Below are positions 1-10,629 of a stretch of DNA of 64,000 nt, one piece after another (position 1 is the stretch's first letter; every line of letters starts with the position of its first letter). This stretch comes from Steinernema hermaphroditum (lineage: Eukaryota; Nematoda; Chromadorea; Rhabditida; Steinernematidae): assembly GCA_030435675.1 (NCBI GenBank), contig CM059624.1, positions 8,456,769-8,520,768 of the forward strand, read 5' to 3'. The translations under genes were made by a program, and so were the position numbers. Under the pieces are notes generated by a model that ran no database searches, had not been told where the DNA came from, and saw only the letters and a program-made list of their open reading frames with translations.

Positions 1-1400
1 TCGATGTGCGGCGGCGATCCGTGGGGTATCGATGGGAATCCACTTGACTTCCGCACTTTCTTCGTTGTTTGTTCTCCTCGGTGACGCGCTTTTGCTCCCT
101 CTGATCCCCTCATCGCCAGCCGATCGCCTCCGATCGCCCCTCCCGGGCCTCCCTCTCCGCTCCGATCGCCGCGATCCTTATGATATCACTCCGTCGCCAC
201 GCGATCCCCGTTGTCGCTCCGCTGTTTTCGAGGATTACGCCCCACGCGTGTTTGTTCGAGTGTTGTACGTCGCCTTTAGGCCTGTGCGCACCGTTCCATG
301 TCGCTCTCGTCCTGAGGCCCGTGCCGGCCAGCCCCGACTGCAGCAGCCCCCGTCGTGCCTTCAGTCGCCGCGAAGCCGATGAACCTCTTCGAGAGCCAGG
401 TGAGTGACTCGCAGAGTTGCTAATCGAGCCCGACAGCCGCACTCCCGCAACTGTCACCGCGCATTTACCCTAATCGGCCTCGACGCCTGCGGGGCCTGTT
501 TTGCCCACTTCTGTCTTCTGGGCGTCCGTCCACGTGTGGGGCCGCCCGAGGATCCCGGAAGCTCCCGCGGATCGGGTATCATGTGACGTCACCGCTGACC
601 CCGCTGTTGCAGAGGCCCCGGGGCCGGGCCGAGGTGTGGGCGCCTCGTTATGCTCCTCTTCCGACTTCTTTCGCGTGCCAAAGGGCCATTTCTCGGCTTT
701 CGGTACAGCAACTCCTTATATCGACATCGCTTTGCCTCTCATCGCGCGGCCAGCGCCCCCTCCCAAAACAAAACTTCTTTGTTCGGCCTTATTAATCTGC
801 TTTCGTCTCCGGGCCTCTAATTCGAGATTCCCGTTTCCCCTCGGGCGACTTCCCCGGAGCGGGCCGCGGATTCCGCCTCATTGGCTTCGCTTTTGTCTCC
901 GTTTTGGGCACCGCTAAGCATTTGTTTTTCGCGCGCTCTGGGCCACTTTAACGAAGCAATGAATCAAGGCCACCTTAGCCTCGTATCGATCAGCGGAATC
1001 CTGAAATTAGCCGAAGAGCCCTATCGCCAGGCCAACCTACAATTAGCGCTCCTTTAATTTGAGGGCCGGCGACTTGGACGCCCCGTTCCACCGAGAAGGA
1101 GTCGAAATTGCGCATCGAAGCGCACTTCGAGTGATAAATGGCCCCCGGCAGTTGATTTTTATACATATTCGTCGGCGCGACGCTCGCGGTACCCTCCGGC
1201 GACGGCGCCTGCGGACGCCCCGAAGAGTCCCGAGCACTCCGCAACCTCTCCTCGAACCGCCCCTCGGCCCTCGCGACCTATCGTTTGACTGATGGCCCCC
1301 GGCGCGAAAAAGCGCCGCAAACAGTTCATGTCTAGGTGTTACTTTCGCCGTCCGGGGCCCTCCTCACCTACCATTCCCTACCGTAACGGCGTCTTTGCAG
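1..1400. other. gene-poor 5' flank of the muscarinic receptor gene
   Basis: I see no convincing coding exon apart from a very short candidate at 379-399, which encodes seven residues and ends in a textbook CAG/gtgagt donor. The stretch is GC-rich and likely holds promoter or 5' leader sequence for the receptor gene that starts at 1411. Confidence 0.4.
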
Positions 1401-1410
1401 TTCGGCCGCG

Positions 1411-3904
1411 ATGGCCCTTCTCAACGACACCTCCTGGCTTCGCTCGCAAGCGCCCACCGCTTCTGAAGCTGCCGATGGTGTTTCGTTGGGACCGCCGCCG
1501 CCCTTCCAGAAGACACATCTCTTCAAACTCGTAATGGAGGTGAGTATCCTCCTGCTGGTCCTGGCGACCCTCTGTGGACACGGGGTCTACCGGTTGTTGC
1601 CATAAGGAAGTCGCTCGGAATGGGTTTATTTATGGGCCGACGAATGGTTTCGCCGAAGTCGCGACCGTTTCTCTGAGTCCTTAGCGCTTGCAGGTGCTGT
1701 CCTCCTCGATCAACACGTCCACAGAAACCTTTTCCCTCGATCTCACAGAAGCTCCTTCCACGCGCAGCCTCCCGGCCGTATACGGTAACCAGACGACGTC
1801 TTAGGTCTCTGTAGCGCCCCTCTGCAGGCACGAGTCGTCTCTTTCCGGCGCCAGCCTTTCACGAGAATGCGTCTTCGTCGGGGGAGTTCGACGTTTACGC
1901 GGACCTCCGGGACCAGTCGATGACGGCACTGATCGTCGTCGTCGGCTTCTTCTTCGCTGCGCTCACCACTCTAGGCAACCTCATGGTCATGATCAGCTTC
2001 AAGCTGGACAAGCAGCTGCAGACCATCAGCAACTACTTCCTCTTCAGCCTCGCCGTCGCCGACATCACCATCGGTGGGCGCCCTCCACCAACAGTCCTAA
2101 CCTTCCTCAGGTCTCATCTCGATTCCACTCATGACCTACTATACGGCGGCCCGTACCTGGGGCATCGGCTACACGGCGTGTCAGTTCTGGCTCTGTGTCG
2201 ACTACCTCATGTCGAACGCCTCCGTGCTCAACCTCCTGCTTATCTCCTTCGACCGCTACTTCTCCGTGACCCGGCCGCTCACTTACCGACCCAGGCACGT
2301 CCCCTCACCCTTCTGTCATGTGTTTCCCTTTCAGAAGAACGACCAAGAAGGCGCTCAGCATGATTGCGGGCACTTTCATCATCTCAGCCATCCTATGGCC
2401 GCCCTGGATAATCAGCTGGCCCTACATTGAAGGTGCGTTCGTCCTCCCACCTCCACGCTCTGAACGTCCCATTTTAGGGAAGTTCACGGTCGAACCGGGC
2501 ACCTGCGTCGTGCAGTTCCTCGAGACGAACCCTTATATTACCGTAATAACTGCCGTAGCCGCATTTTACCTTCCTGTCACCATTATGATCGTCCTATACG
2601 CGCGGGTCTACAAGGAGACGCAGCGGCGCCAGGCGGACTTCGCGAAGCTCCAGGCGGGCGGCGTAAGTGCCTCCGGGAGACGCCTCTACGACCCTTTCAG
2701 AGGAAGAGCATTCATGTGAACAAGATCGATCTCAGAAAGGTGGCCTCGTCGAACTCGATCGTCAAGTCGGCGTCGCTCAAGAAGAAGCAGATCCTGCCGT
2801 TCCTCGACGGCCTCTCGAAGACGAGGTGGGTCACTCCAGAGGCGCCTCTAGGCGTGTTTGCAGACGGAGCTCCCGGGAGCGGAGATACTCGTGGCTGAGG
2901 GCGTGCACCGCGCGGAGCGAAAACTCCTCAGAGGACTCGTCGGAGGTGCTTCCAGCGAATCTGGACGATACGTCGCTCGCCTCCTCCGTCTGCGTGACGT
3001 CGCTCGGCGGGAGGAAGTCGAAGCACTCGCCGACGCTGTCGCCGACGAACGGAGACGTGAGTGGACGCGGAAGTCCATCAATCTCGGCCCTGTTGCAGTC
3101 CTTCAGAGACAACACCTCCGGCGACACGGCGGCGCCCGATCAGAGTCCACTCAAGGCCGCGGCCAACGGCAGCGGTCGTTTTCGATCGAGGAACACCCCT
3201 GACCGACCCATGATGCACACCTACACGGTCCTCATCGAGCTCCGCGACGGTGAGGGGAAGCGCCCCTCGGTGCGCCTCTCTTCCTGCGACTCCGAGTATT
3301 ACACGCCCAGGTGAGGCAGCACACGATTAACAGGAAGCCAAAGAAGCATTTAGTGTGACGGAGATCCAGCAGCCGAATCGGGATTCGCAGAGGGTGCGCA
3401 AGAACGAGGCGTCGGAGACACCTCGCGACTCGACGAAACGTCCTCCGATGGCGGAGAACGGACGCTCGCGAGGCTCGGTGATCCACGAGGTAGGCCTGTC
3501 CTCGGCCCGGGCGACCTCACAGGTTCGCGTGGTTCAGCGGAAGTCCGAGAAGGAGCGCCGCAAGAACGAACGGAAACAGGAGAGCAAAGCTGCCAAGACC
3601 CTCTCTGCCATTCTCTTCGCCTTCATCGTCACATGGACGCCTTACAACGGTGAGCCACTTCCGGCCGCCCCTCTGAAGATGCGCTTCAGTGATTGTCTGT
3701 TGGGAAGCGTTCTTCCCGAAAACCATTCCTACCGTACTCTTCACCATCAGCTACTGTCTCTGCTACGTCAACAGCACGGTCAACCCCCTGTGCTACGCAC
3801 TCTGTAACGCGAGGTTCCGTATGACCTACACCCGCATCCTCACGTGCCGCTGGAAGCCAGAGCGCCACTCGGTCCAGCGCAGCGCTTACTTCAGGCGCCA
3901 GTAG
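1411..3904 (+). CDS. gar-3: muscarinic acetylcholine receptor (GAR-3 type), 11 exons
   Basis: Class A GPCR for acetylcholine, acting in the plasma membrane of neurons and muscle. Exons: 1411-1539, 1694-1784, 1855-2073, 2111-2294, 2335-2432, 2478-2662, 2701-2825, 2864-3310, 3354-3489, 3523-3649, 3690-3904; all phases agree, giving about 651 aa. TM1 follows a long N-terminus with NxS/T sites. TM3 contains [20 protein letters not shown] with an intact DRY, and TM5 contains [16 protein letters not shown]. The third intracellular loop is very long (over 300 residues, Ser- and basic-rich). TM6 reads [13 protein letters not shown], and TM7 has the NPLCYALCN motif typical of muscarinic receptors. The start is chosen because acceptor-like tttgcag lies 10 nt before the ATG, which suggests trans-splicing. 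Odd points: intron 4 uses a GC donor, and the 33-nt gap 3490-3522 is in frame and could be coding. The family call is certain; the orthologue (gar-3 rather than gar-1 or gar-2) rests on closeness to vertebrate muscarinic receptors. Confidence 0.88.
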
Positions 3905-4551
3905 CCACTCCTGCTCAAAGCTCCCTTGATTCCTTTGTCCCCTCCCCACAGCTCACCAGTGAATACTTCGCGTCACAACTGCCCATCCAGAAGAGAGCCC
4001 ATTACTGTACATATAAGCAATAGAGCAACACACTCAAGAGATTACGCAACAGATCCGGTTAATGTAGCCCGTTCCCGACGGGAAAGGTCGTTGATTTCAG
4101 TCCCCAGCTCAGAGAGTCACTCGCTGGACTATTTTGTTGATTTGATTGCCGATAAATACGGATGTCGTTCGTAGTTTGCGTGGCCGTATGTGCGGTGACT
4201 CCCAAAGGCAAACAAACAACTTTTGAACGAAGCGCCGAAATTCGAGATTTCGGAAGCAATTAATGGACGTTCGAGGCAGTTCCGCCTTAACGTGTATTTG
4301 CGGGATCGCACAAGGACCGGGAGTGACTTTGGCGATGATTCCGAAGAAAATAGATGGCACGGAAATGGAATGCTTTCGGAAAAACAGAGTCCGGACAGAT
4401 GCAAGCGCATCGACGTTTGATCAATCACCGCCGATCGAATGAGGCGCCAGCGAGGAGCTCAATCGATAAACCTCTCGAGTGATTAATGGCGACAGAAACG
4501 CGAGGAATTCAGCAGACTATCGCGTTGTCATCCGCTGATTCGCGCTCCAAG

Positions 4552-5021
4552 ATGACCGGAGTCAGGCTACTCCTTCTTCTGGTCCTTCTACCACTGGTGA
4601 GCACCAGTTCCTAAAAGTTAGTGAGTTTGAAGTTTAGGTGACCAATGGAGGCAGTTTGCGGACCGTTGTCGAATACTGCAAGTTCGAGATGCGCGCTATT
4701 CCCGGCTTTGACCCCCTCGTTGTCACTGACGACAACGGGAAGTCCTGCAGGATCAACTTGAAAGTCCCCTTCTGCCATGGGAAATGCCACACATCCGAGG
4801 TTTGAGCTTCTAGAGGCGCTCTCGAGTGGTGTTCCTTGCAGGTTGGTACTCACACATTCCCATTTCGCACACAAAACAACTCGATCTGCGCGATTCTGGG
4901 AGACGCTGTCGAGGAGCGTCGCATCGACGACTGCGACGAAGGCGCAGACGAGTCCATCAGGACGATCCGGGTCTCCGCTGCCACGAGTTGCGGTTGCTAC
5001 GAGCTGAAACCAGATGAGTGA
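4552..5021 (+). CDS. flr-2: GPA2/FLR-2-like cystine-knot glycoprotein hormone subunit
   Basis: Small secreted cystine-knot protein of 128 aa. Exons are 4552-4596, 4638-4799 and 4842-5021, all phase 0. Exon 1 is a leucine-rich signal peptide (MTGVRLLLLLVLLPL). The mature part has Cys spacing of the glycoprotein-hormone alpha-like family: an EYC start, the PFCHGKC knot motif (CxGxC), a single Cys where alpha subunits have CC, then a distal CGC. GPA2 pairs with GPB5 (thyrostimulin) and signals through an LGR receptor; C. elegans FLR-2 is its GPA2. The second Cys of the usual CC pair and the last Cys of the CxC..C tail are missing, so this is a reduced version. It could also be another cystine-knot (DAN or bursicon-like) protein. 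It lies about 650 bp downstream of the muscarinic receptor gene; no functional link is implied. Confidence 0.62.
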
Positions 5022-5520
5022 GGCACTTAAACTCACTGATATTTGCATATAACAAAGAAGAGTAAATTATGTGCCAGCAAAATAGACCTGCGGAGGGACC
5101 ATTCGCACATAGCAACAAATTTCCAAAACGCTCAGCTGACTCAGAGAAAAGCGACGCGGGTTCAGATTCAAATATATACACGAGGGAGAGCGAGAGCATC
5201 CTCATGGAGCAGATTTTTGAACCGCACTGTATTTTGCGACTGGTAAAGTTCGCATGTTCAATCGACGCACCACCCGCGCGGCCGCACGCGTGATGTGTGC
5301 TTTCTGCCTTGAACTGTTGGACACCGAGCTCTGCTGACGTACGTGCCAAACGTGGTGCAAACGTGATCAAGTCTGCAGTAGAGACAGACGGATGAGTCTC
5401 GTTTTGAATTCGAGACAGTGTCTGGAAAATGAGAACTCAGCACTCAGGAGTGCTTAAAAGGGCGATTCACCTTGGGTCATTATCAGTCGAAGACTGTTCA
5501 TCCAGCCAAACCAGCCAGCG
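5022..5520. other. short intergenic region with TATA-like and GATA-like sites
   Basis: No coding potential seen. Just upstream of the next gene there is a TTAAAAGG stretch near 5454 and TTATCAGT at 5480-5487, which reads ACTGATAA on the minus strand and matches the nematode gut GATA-factor site. Its closeness to the ATG (about 35 bp) suggests either a compact promoter or a 5' UTR position. Confidence 0.35.
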
Positions 5521-6047
5521 ATGCCCGGATACTCCCAGCCTGGATACACGCAGCCCGCCTTCGGATACCAGCTCGCCCCGCAGTATGGTGGATATGGTGC
5601 CTCCTCGGGTCTGCAAACCGGAATCGCTTCTACCGAAGTGAACACCGCCATCAGCCTCGGAAACGGTTAGCGACTGTTCTCCATTGTGTACTTTAATCGT
5701 CTCTTTCAACAGGCGGCTATATCGGATACGGATACGGTGAGCGCCATGTGGCCCCTGCGGAGATTCAGGCCCAGTACGCCGGCCTGCCGTTGACGTTCTT
5801 CGACGCCTCGCGCGGAATCCTCTTCGATGCCTCCACTCAGACGGCATACTTTTATGCCCCCGTGGGCTCCGCCACCGTCGGCAACGCGGTCTCGCGCTCC
5901 TCCTCGGCGGCCAACCTCGCCACCGCCATCGAGGCGGCTCCCAGCACTTGCGCCCGCATTACTCTTGGAAACGGAACCAGTGGAAACCTTGAGGAGCACC
6001 GCAACGCGATCGCCTCCTTCTACCTCCTCGATTCCCGTTGCCAGTGA
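5521..6047 (+). CDS. unrecognised GY/PGY-rich protein
   Basis: Two exons, 5521-5665 and 5713-6047, phase-compatible and coding for 159 aa. I do not recognise the family. The N-terminal 60 residues are rich in Gly, Tyr, Pro and Gln (repeats of PGY and QP, then GGYIGYGYG). The C-terminal 90 residues are more ordinary, with a hydrophobic patch FFDASRGILFDASTQTAYFY and two Cys (TCAR and SRCQ at the end). There is no signal peptide and no membrane segment. The last 156 bp (5892-6047) are inside the tandem duplication, so a promoterless 3' fragment of this gene reappears at 9698-9853. The frame is clean and codon use resembles neighbouring genes, so I believe it is real. Confidence 0.6.
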
Positions 6048-6823
6048 TTCGTCTTTCTGTTCCGGAGCCGTTGGTTTTGGCGATAAATGTTATGATTTCA
6101 TTTCTTGTTGCACTATGGCTGTTGGATGTCGGGCTCCACTCCCGGCTCCGTCGTGTCTTCGTTCTGTCAACGCGCTGACCCTTTCTTCTCCTCGGCTGTT
6201 CTTTTCGCGAGAACTGGATGTACAGTTTGCGCTGTCATAAGCAGGCGTCTTCGGGGAAGGGGCCATTTTGCAACTGGTTTCGGTCGTCCCTTCGGTCTGC
6301 TCTTACTGGCTACGTCGCCCCCTCGCCATGCGCTTGTTCGTTTGAACAAGCTTTTGCGTGCCTCTACATTTCTAGTTTAGGTCATTTCTCATCTACTTCG
6401 TGGCTTTTTTCGTTCTTCTACTCTCTGCGAATTCGCACTCATATGTCACATCTGAGGTAGGTCATTCACTTTTTACTATTTACTACGAATAATTTAGTGG
6501 TCCACCCTTAAGAATCTTTCGCCCTACTACTCATTCATTGTGGATATTCTGGCAACGTCTCGGGCGAATGCCTCCGATCAAGAAGGAACCTTTTCACAAC
6601 ACTGCTATAAGGGGACTGAGAACAGCTTGGAGTGGGGAACGGTGAACTTATCGTCCGTAGTGGAACGGTTGTTCGACATCAGTTATTGTGTGTAGGACCC
6701 TTTTGTAGTTTGCAATATGATTTTTTCTCATTTTTGTGTAATATAAGAATAATACCAACTAGGCACAAAAGATCAACGGGTGTAGACGAGACCAGTGAAA
6801 ATGGTGAAGGCCTGCTTTCTGTT
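6048..6823. other. intergenic, 3' of CoREST copy 1
   Basis: AT-richer sequence between the convergent 3' ends of the GY-rich gene (+) and the truncated CoREST copy (-). No coding potential is visible. The same sequence recurs at 9854-10629. Confidence 0.5.
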
Positions 6824-8192
6824 TTATACAGCGATGACATCGTCATCGGCGTGAACAGCACTGAACTCTGCATTCACAGAGTCATCGCCCGGCGGCTCAT
6901 CGACCATCTCTGTATCATTTTCACTCGATAAACGCTGAGAACTGGAGGAGGAACTGCCATCCTCACTCTCTTCGGAATCTTCCTCGACGTCGGAAGGCTC
7001 TGAGCGTTCGCTCGCCGACTCTTCCTCTTCCAAGTTCGAGGTCGATGCCAATATCTGCAACAAATAAGCATTCAGAATCGCTCTCAGAAGGCTAACGACT
7101 TACTTCGTCAACCTGCTCAGTGTATCTCTCCGCGAACTCTCTCACTTGATCAACATCTTTAGTTCTGATCAATTTCGACGTGCGCGCGTAGTCCTTGTCG
7201 TAGAGTACAAGTGCTGAATTTACATGTGAGCTTGTGATGAACTCGAACAAGGCTTACCATGAAACGCTATAGTCATCTCCCGATCTGTCCACTCGTCGTT
7301 CGGTTCAGGAGATTGCGATTGCGATGATTCGCCTCTACAGTCCACCATTTTTCGGAATTGGTCGACTTCATTGTCGGCATTCCGGAAATCGAACTGATCC
7401 TCAACGACGTTCTTGTCCATTCTAAGCAATCGCGTTCGCACTTCCTGTATTTCCTTGTAAACCGCCCTAAAGGAAAAGAGTTCATAAAAACAAGCGGGGT
7501 ACCGGACATACAAGAGGTCTTCATCGACTGCATATGTGCACTTGGAATATACGCGCACTTCGTCGTCTTCATCGCCTTCGATATCGTAGATGGGCTCTTC
7601 GATCTTCATGGCAGACCGGTGAAACTCCGCGACGATGCCTGTCATGTCATCCGGCAGCTTGATTTTCTTCCGAGAAGTCAGCTCTCGTGACGGCCGCATC
7701 ATGTTCGTGGCTCTGAGAACAGGGGTTTTCTTGAGAAATAGAAGCGTTCACTTACTTTAGGTAATAGAAACAGGTTGTGCACAATCTGAGATCATCGACA
7801 TCGTGAATCTTGTTGACATACTCCTGGCAGTTCGAACAAATAACCTCATCGTCGGAGTCGGTATTCGCGTCCTGGCTGTCTTCCTCGGCGTCCTCCGCCA
7901 CCTCCGGTGTCACCGCTCTGTTTTCGATTCGAACCCCCTTGGCTGTCCTGAAATGAGCATAAAGGTATGCAAGGCGCGCTCGGTCCACCTACTCGTCCTC
8001 ATCGTCGACGTCGACGTTTTTGTCCTCTTCCGACCATTCGTCGTTGATGATCGTTCGCACTTCGCACTTCTGTTTCGCCTTTTCGAAGTCATAATTCGCC
8101 AAACGAAGGATGAAACGGGTTAGCAAGAAAGCCACGCGATCAGCTGAGGAAGGGCGCCAGCGGAAAATAAGCGCGGTGCTCTTCCACCGCAT
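6824..8192 (-). CDS. truncated CoREST paralogue (lacks ELM2 and most of SANT1), possibly a pseudogene
   Basis: Duplicate of the gene at 10630-12997. Exons equivalent to its last four survive intact (7947-7756, 7712-7258, 7213-7104, 7054-6824). Upstream, the two deletions fuse the start of the SANT1 exon directly to the last codons of the next exon, and the frame is kept: INDEWSEEDK runs straight into NVDVDDED. The lost acceptor is replaced by sequence from the former intergenic region, which supplies an open frame back to an ATG at 8192 (MRWKSTALIFRW...). The product would keep the CxxC-CxxC finger, the linker and SANT2, but lose the acidic N-terminus, ELM2 and the SANT1 core. It also lacks the original promoter. 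Either a new short protein or a recent pseudogene; nothing in the sequence shows expression. Confidence 0.5.
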
Positions 8193-8249
8193 GTTTCATT
8201 CGTAATTCCGAGTGCTCAGTGTTCAAGACGAGACTTGGGAACAGGTTTA

Positions 8250-9101
8250 TCACAGGAGGAGGAAGGCCAATACCAAAATCAAGGCACGTGAACCAAGAAG
8301 GCGACTTATTGCGGATCCATTACGTGGCGAATTGACCGTGCAGAGTCCTGTGTCCCGGATGCAGCTGAATCCAGTGTACCACGCGCAATCGGAATCTCGA
8401 ACGCACGATGATCCGAAGTTCAGGACCGTACTGTTCGGAGTGTTGCCCCTAAAACGGCAAGGGATGTTATGCCTCAGGGAGGGAAGTCGGACTTGTCGAA
8501 GTTGCAAAAGAAGAAGTGTTGCTTTCCGTAGATTGCATATCCACAGCCGATCTCTCGTAGGTCGCCTCGAGCCGGCTGCGTGAAGTGACCAACAGGTCGC
8601 ATAGCCTCGGTGTAGCGGAGCTCCTTGGCCCCTTTCTCCGCCTCCAAGCGCTCCACTTCGCTCCACCAGTTCTCCAGAGCTTCTTCAGCAATACTCCACA
8701 CAGGAGGTGCTAAAGGGGATTGCAGTCAGGTACTCAGAGGAGCATTTCACCAATAAGAGAGTTGGAGTACGTCACAAAAAGATTCTAGCCTCGGTTCTTC
8801 GTTCTGGAGTGCTCAAAGACGCACTTCTGGGCATCTTTCAGGGCGAGTGACTCGAGTTCACAACTGTATACCTACAAAGAGATTCACTCTGTCCGCCAAG
8901 ATAATCGAAGTACCGCTTCGTAGACGTTGCGACAGCTGCGACCGGAAGTGGTTCAATCTCTGGGTGATGGTCCGACGCGCCATTGGATCGAAGATTCACC
9001 TCCGCATCGAAGTCCGAGCGCCGCTGAAGCCTTCGTATCACAGAAGTAAACAGAGGGCGCCAAGCAGAAAACGAAAGGAGCATGAGAAGTGTCGGAAGCA
9101 T
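8250..9101 (-). pseudogene. CAP/SCP (venom-allergen-like) gene, copy 1, with in-frame stop
   Basis: Secreted CAP-superfamily protein by sequence. There is a signal-like start MLPTLLMLLSFSAW (exon 9101-9000), then RLNHFRSQL (from 8959, the HNxLR block), ELESLALKDAQKCVFEHS with RG..NLF, then WWSEVERLEAE, GHFTQ, LREIGCGYAI, a CNFDKGNTPNS block after a 44-nt intron, and a C-terminal hydrophobic tail ALILVLAFLLL that could be a GPI signal. Two defects: a TAG at 8785-8787 between RG and NLF, where family members have a sense codon, and a one-base frame problem near 8870. The same TAG exists in the second copy, so the damage predates the duplication. The expected VW after GHFTQ is also missing. Likely a pseudogene; an unrecognised intron is the alternative. 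Confidence 0.65.
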
Positions 9102-9257
9102 CGCCGAAGGAGTCTGAAGGGGCGCCGAACGGGCTGTGTATAAATCTCACAAATCTGTCCGTTCGGCGTAAACCAGTGCTGGGCAAGGGTGGGCCTATTT
9201 CAAAAAAGGTGGGCTTACCCACCCCCCGGGGGGGGGGGGGGTGAGGTAAAGGGGGGT

Positions 9258-9347
9258 CTAATCAATAGAGCTCGCCTAGCTCTATGCAGCAGTACATCGA
9301 AATTACTATGTTTCATTGGCGGATTTCGCCTAAGAGGCTAACTTTTG
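9258..9347 (+). repeat. 90-bp dispersed repeat, copy R1
   Basis: Begins taatcaatagagctcgcc, contains an inverted core agagctcgcctagctct, and ends gaggctaactttt. It recurs 320 bp downstream and again in the second duplicon copy. Each copy is preceded by a purine-rich stretch with taaag. Confidence 0.8.
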
Positions 9348-9578
9348 CTGGAAATCCTTCATAGGTTTCTTAACCCCAGAAGTTTTGAATGTGGATTTTC
9401 CGCCTCTAGAAGATGCTGCAGAGAAAAGACGTGATGGTCATTACAGAAATTGGACAAAAACTGAAAATAAGTAAATGTAATCCGCAACGATACCCGTCAA
9501 TGGCAGGAACATACGGTAGAATTGCAAAATTGGCCAGTTTACCTCATTTTCCTTGGCTGGGGGGAGAGTAAAGTAGGG

Positions 9579-9669
9579 TATAATCGATAGAGCTCGCCTA
9601 GCTCTATGCAGCAGTACATCGAAATTACTATGTTTCATTGCTGTTTTTGGCCTAAGAGGCTGACTTTTG
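9579..9669 (+). repeat. 90-bp dispersed repeat, copy R2
   Basis: Second direct copy of the element at 9258-9347, starting taatcgatagagctcgcc. The last 20 bases diverge (gctgtttttggcctaag in place of ggcggatttcgcctaag). The duplication breakpoint at 9697/9698 falls 28 bp beyond it. Confidence 0.8.
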
Positions 9670-9697
9670 TGGAAAAATCGTCATTTTGCCTTATGTT

Positions 9698-9853
9698 TCG
9701 CGCTCCTCCTCGGCGGCCAACCTCGCCACCGCCATCGAGGCGGCTCCCAGCACTTGCGCCCGCATTACTCTTGGAAACGGAACCAGTGGAAACCTTGAGG
9801 AGCACCGCAACGCGATCGCCTCCTTCTACCTCCTCGATTCCCGTTGCCAGTGA
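9698..9853 (+). pseudogene. 3' fragment of the GY-rich gene
   Basis: Identical to 5892-6047, the last 51 codons plus stop of the gene at 5521-6047. It has no start, no promoter and no N-terminal exon, so it is a duplication leftover. Confidence 0.85.
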
Positions 9854-10629
9854 TTCGTCTTTCTGTTCCGGAGCCGTTGGTTTTGGCGATAAATGTTATG
9901 ATTTCATTTCTTGTTGCACTATGGCTGTTGGATGTCGGGCTCCACTCCCGGCTCCGTCGTGTCTTCGTTCTGTCAACGCGCTGACCCTTTCTTCTCCTCG
10001 GCTGTTCTTTTCGCGAGAACTGGATGTACAGTTTGCGCTGTCATAAGCAGGCGTCTTCGGGGAAGGGGCCATTTTGCAACTGGTTTCGGTCGTCCCTTCG
10101 GTCTGCTCTTACTGGCTACGTCGCCCCCTCGCCATGCGCTTGTTCGTTTGAACAAGCTTTTGCGTGCCTCTACATTTCTAGTTTAGGTCATTTCTCATCT
10201 ACTTCGTGGCTTTTTTCGTTCTTCTACTCTCTGCGAATTCGCACTCATATGTCACATCTGAGGTAGGTCATTCACTTTTTACTATTTACTACGAATAATT
10301 TAGTGGTCCACCCTTAAGAATCTTTCGCCCTACTACTCATTCATTGTGGATATTCTGGCAACGTCTCGGGCGAATGCCTCCGATCAAGAAGGAACCTTTT
10401 CACAACACTGCTATAAGGGGACTGAGAACAGCTTGGAGTGGGGAACGGTGAACTTATCGTCCGTAGTGGAACGGTTGTTCGACATCAGTTATTGTGTGTA
10501 GGACCCTTTTGTAGTTTGCAATATGATTTTTTCTCATTTTTGTGTAATATAAGAATAATACCAACTAGGCACAAAAGATCAACGGGTGTAGACGAGACCA
10601 GTGAAAATGGTGAAGGCCTGCTTTCTGTT

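Larger units (their letters stand above)
5892..9697 (+). repeat. tandem duplication, copy 1 (internally deleted)
   Basis: Direct copy of 9698-15514 with two internal losses. Alignment by offset: 5892-8011 matches 9698-11817 (offset 3806); 8019-8115 matches 12049-12145 (offset 4030); 8113/8116-9697 matches 13927/13930-15513 (offset 5814, then 5816 after a poly-G run). The first loss removes 231 bp and adds a 7-bp filler at 8012-8018. The second removes 1784 bp at an AAA microhomology. The matching parts look identical apart from one substitution (9580 a versus 15396 c) and a poly-G run two bases shorter here. Confidence 0.93.

Noticed and set aside
9228..9241. Poly-C/poly-G run (c then about 14 g) as a regulatory or G-quadruplex signal
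   Set aside because: Its length differs between the copies and such runs are prone to sequencing slippage; nothing else supports a function.
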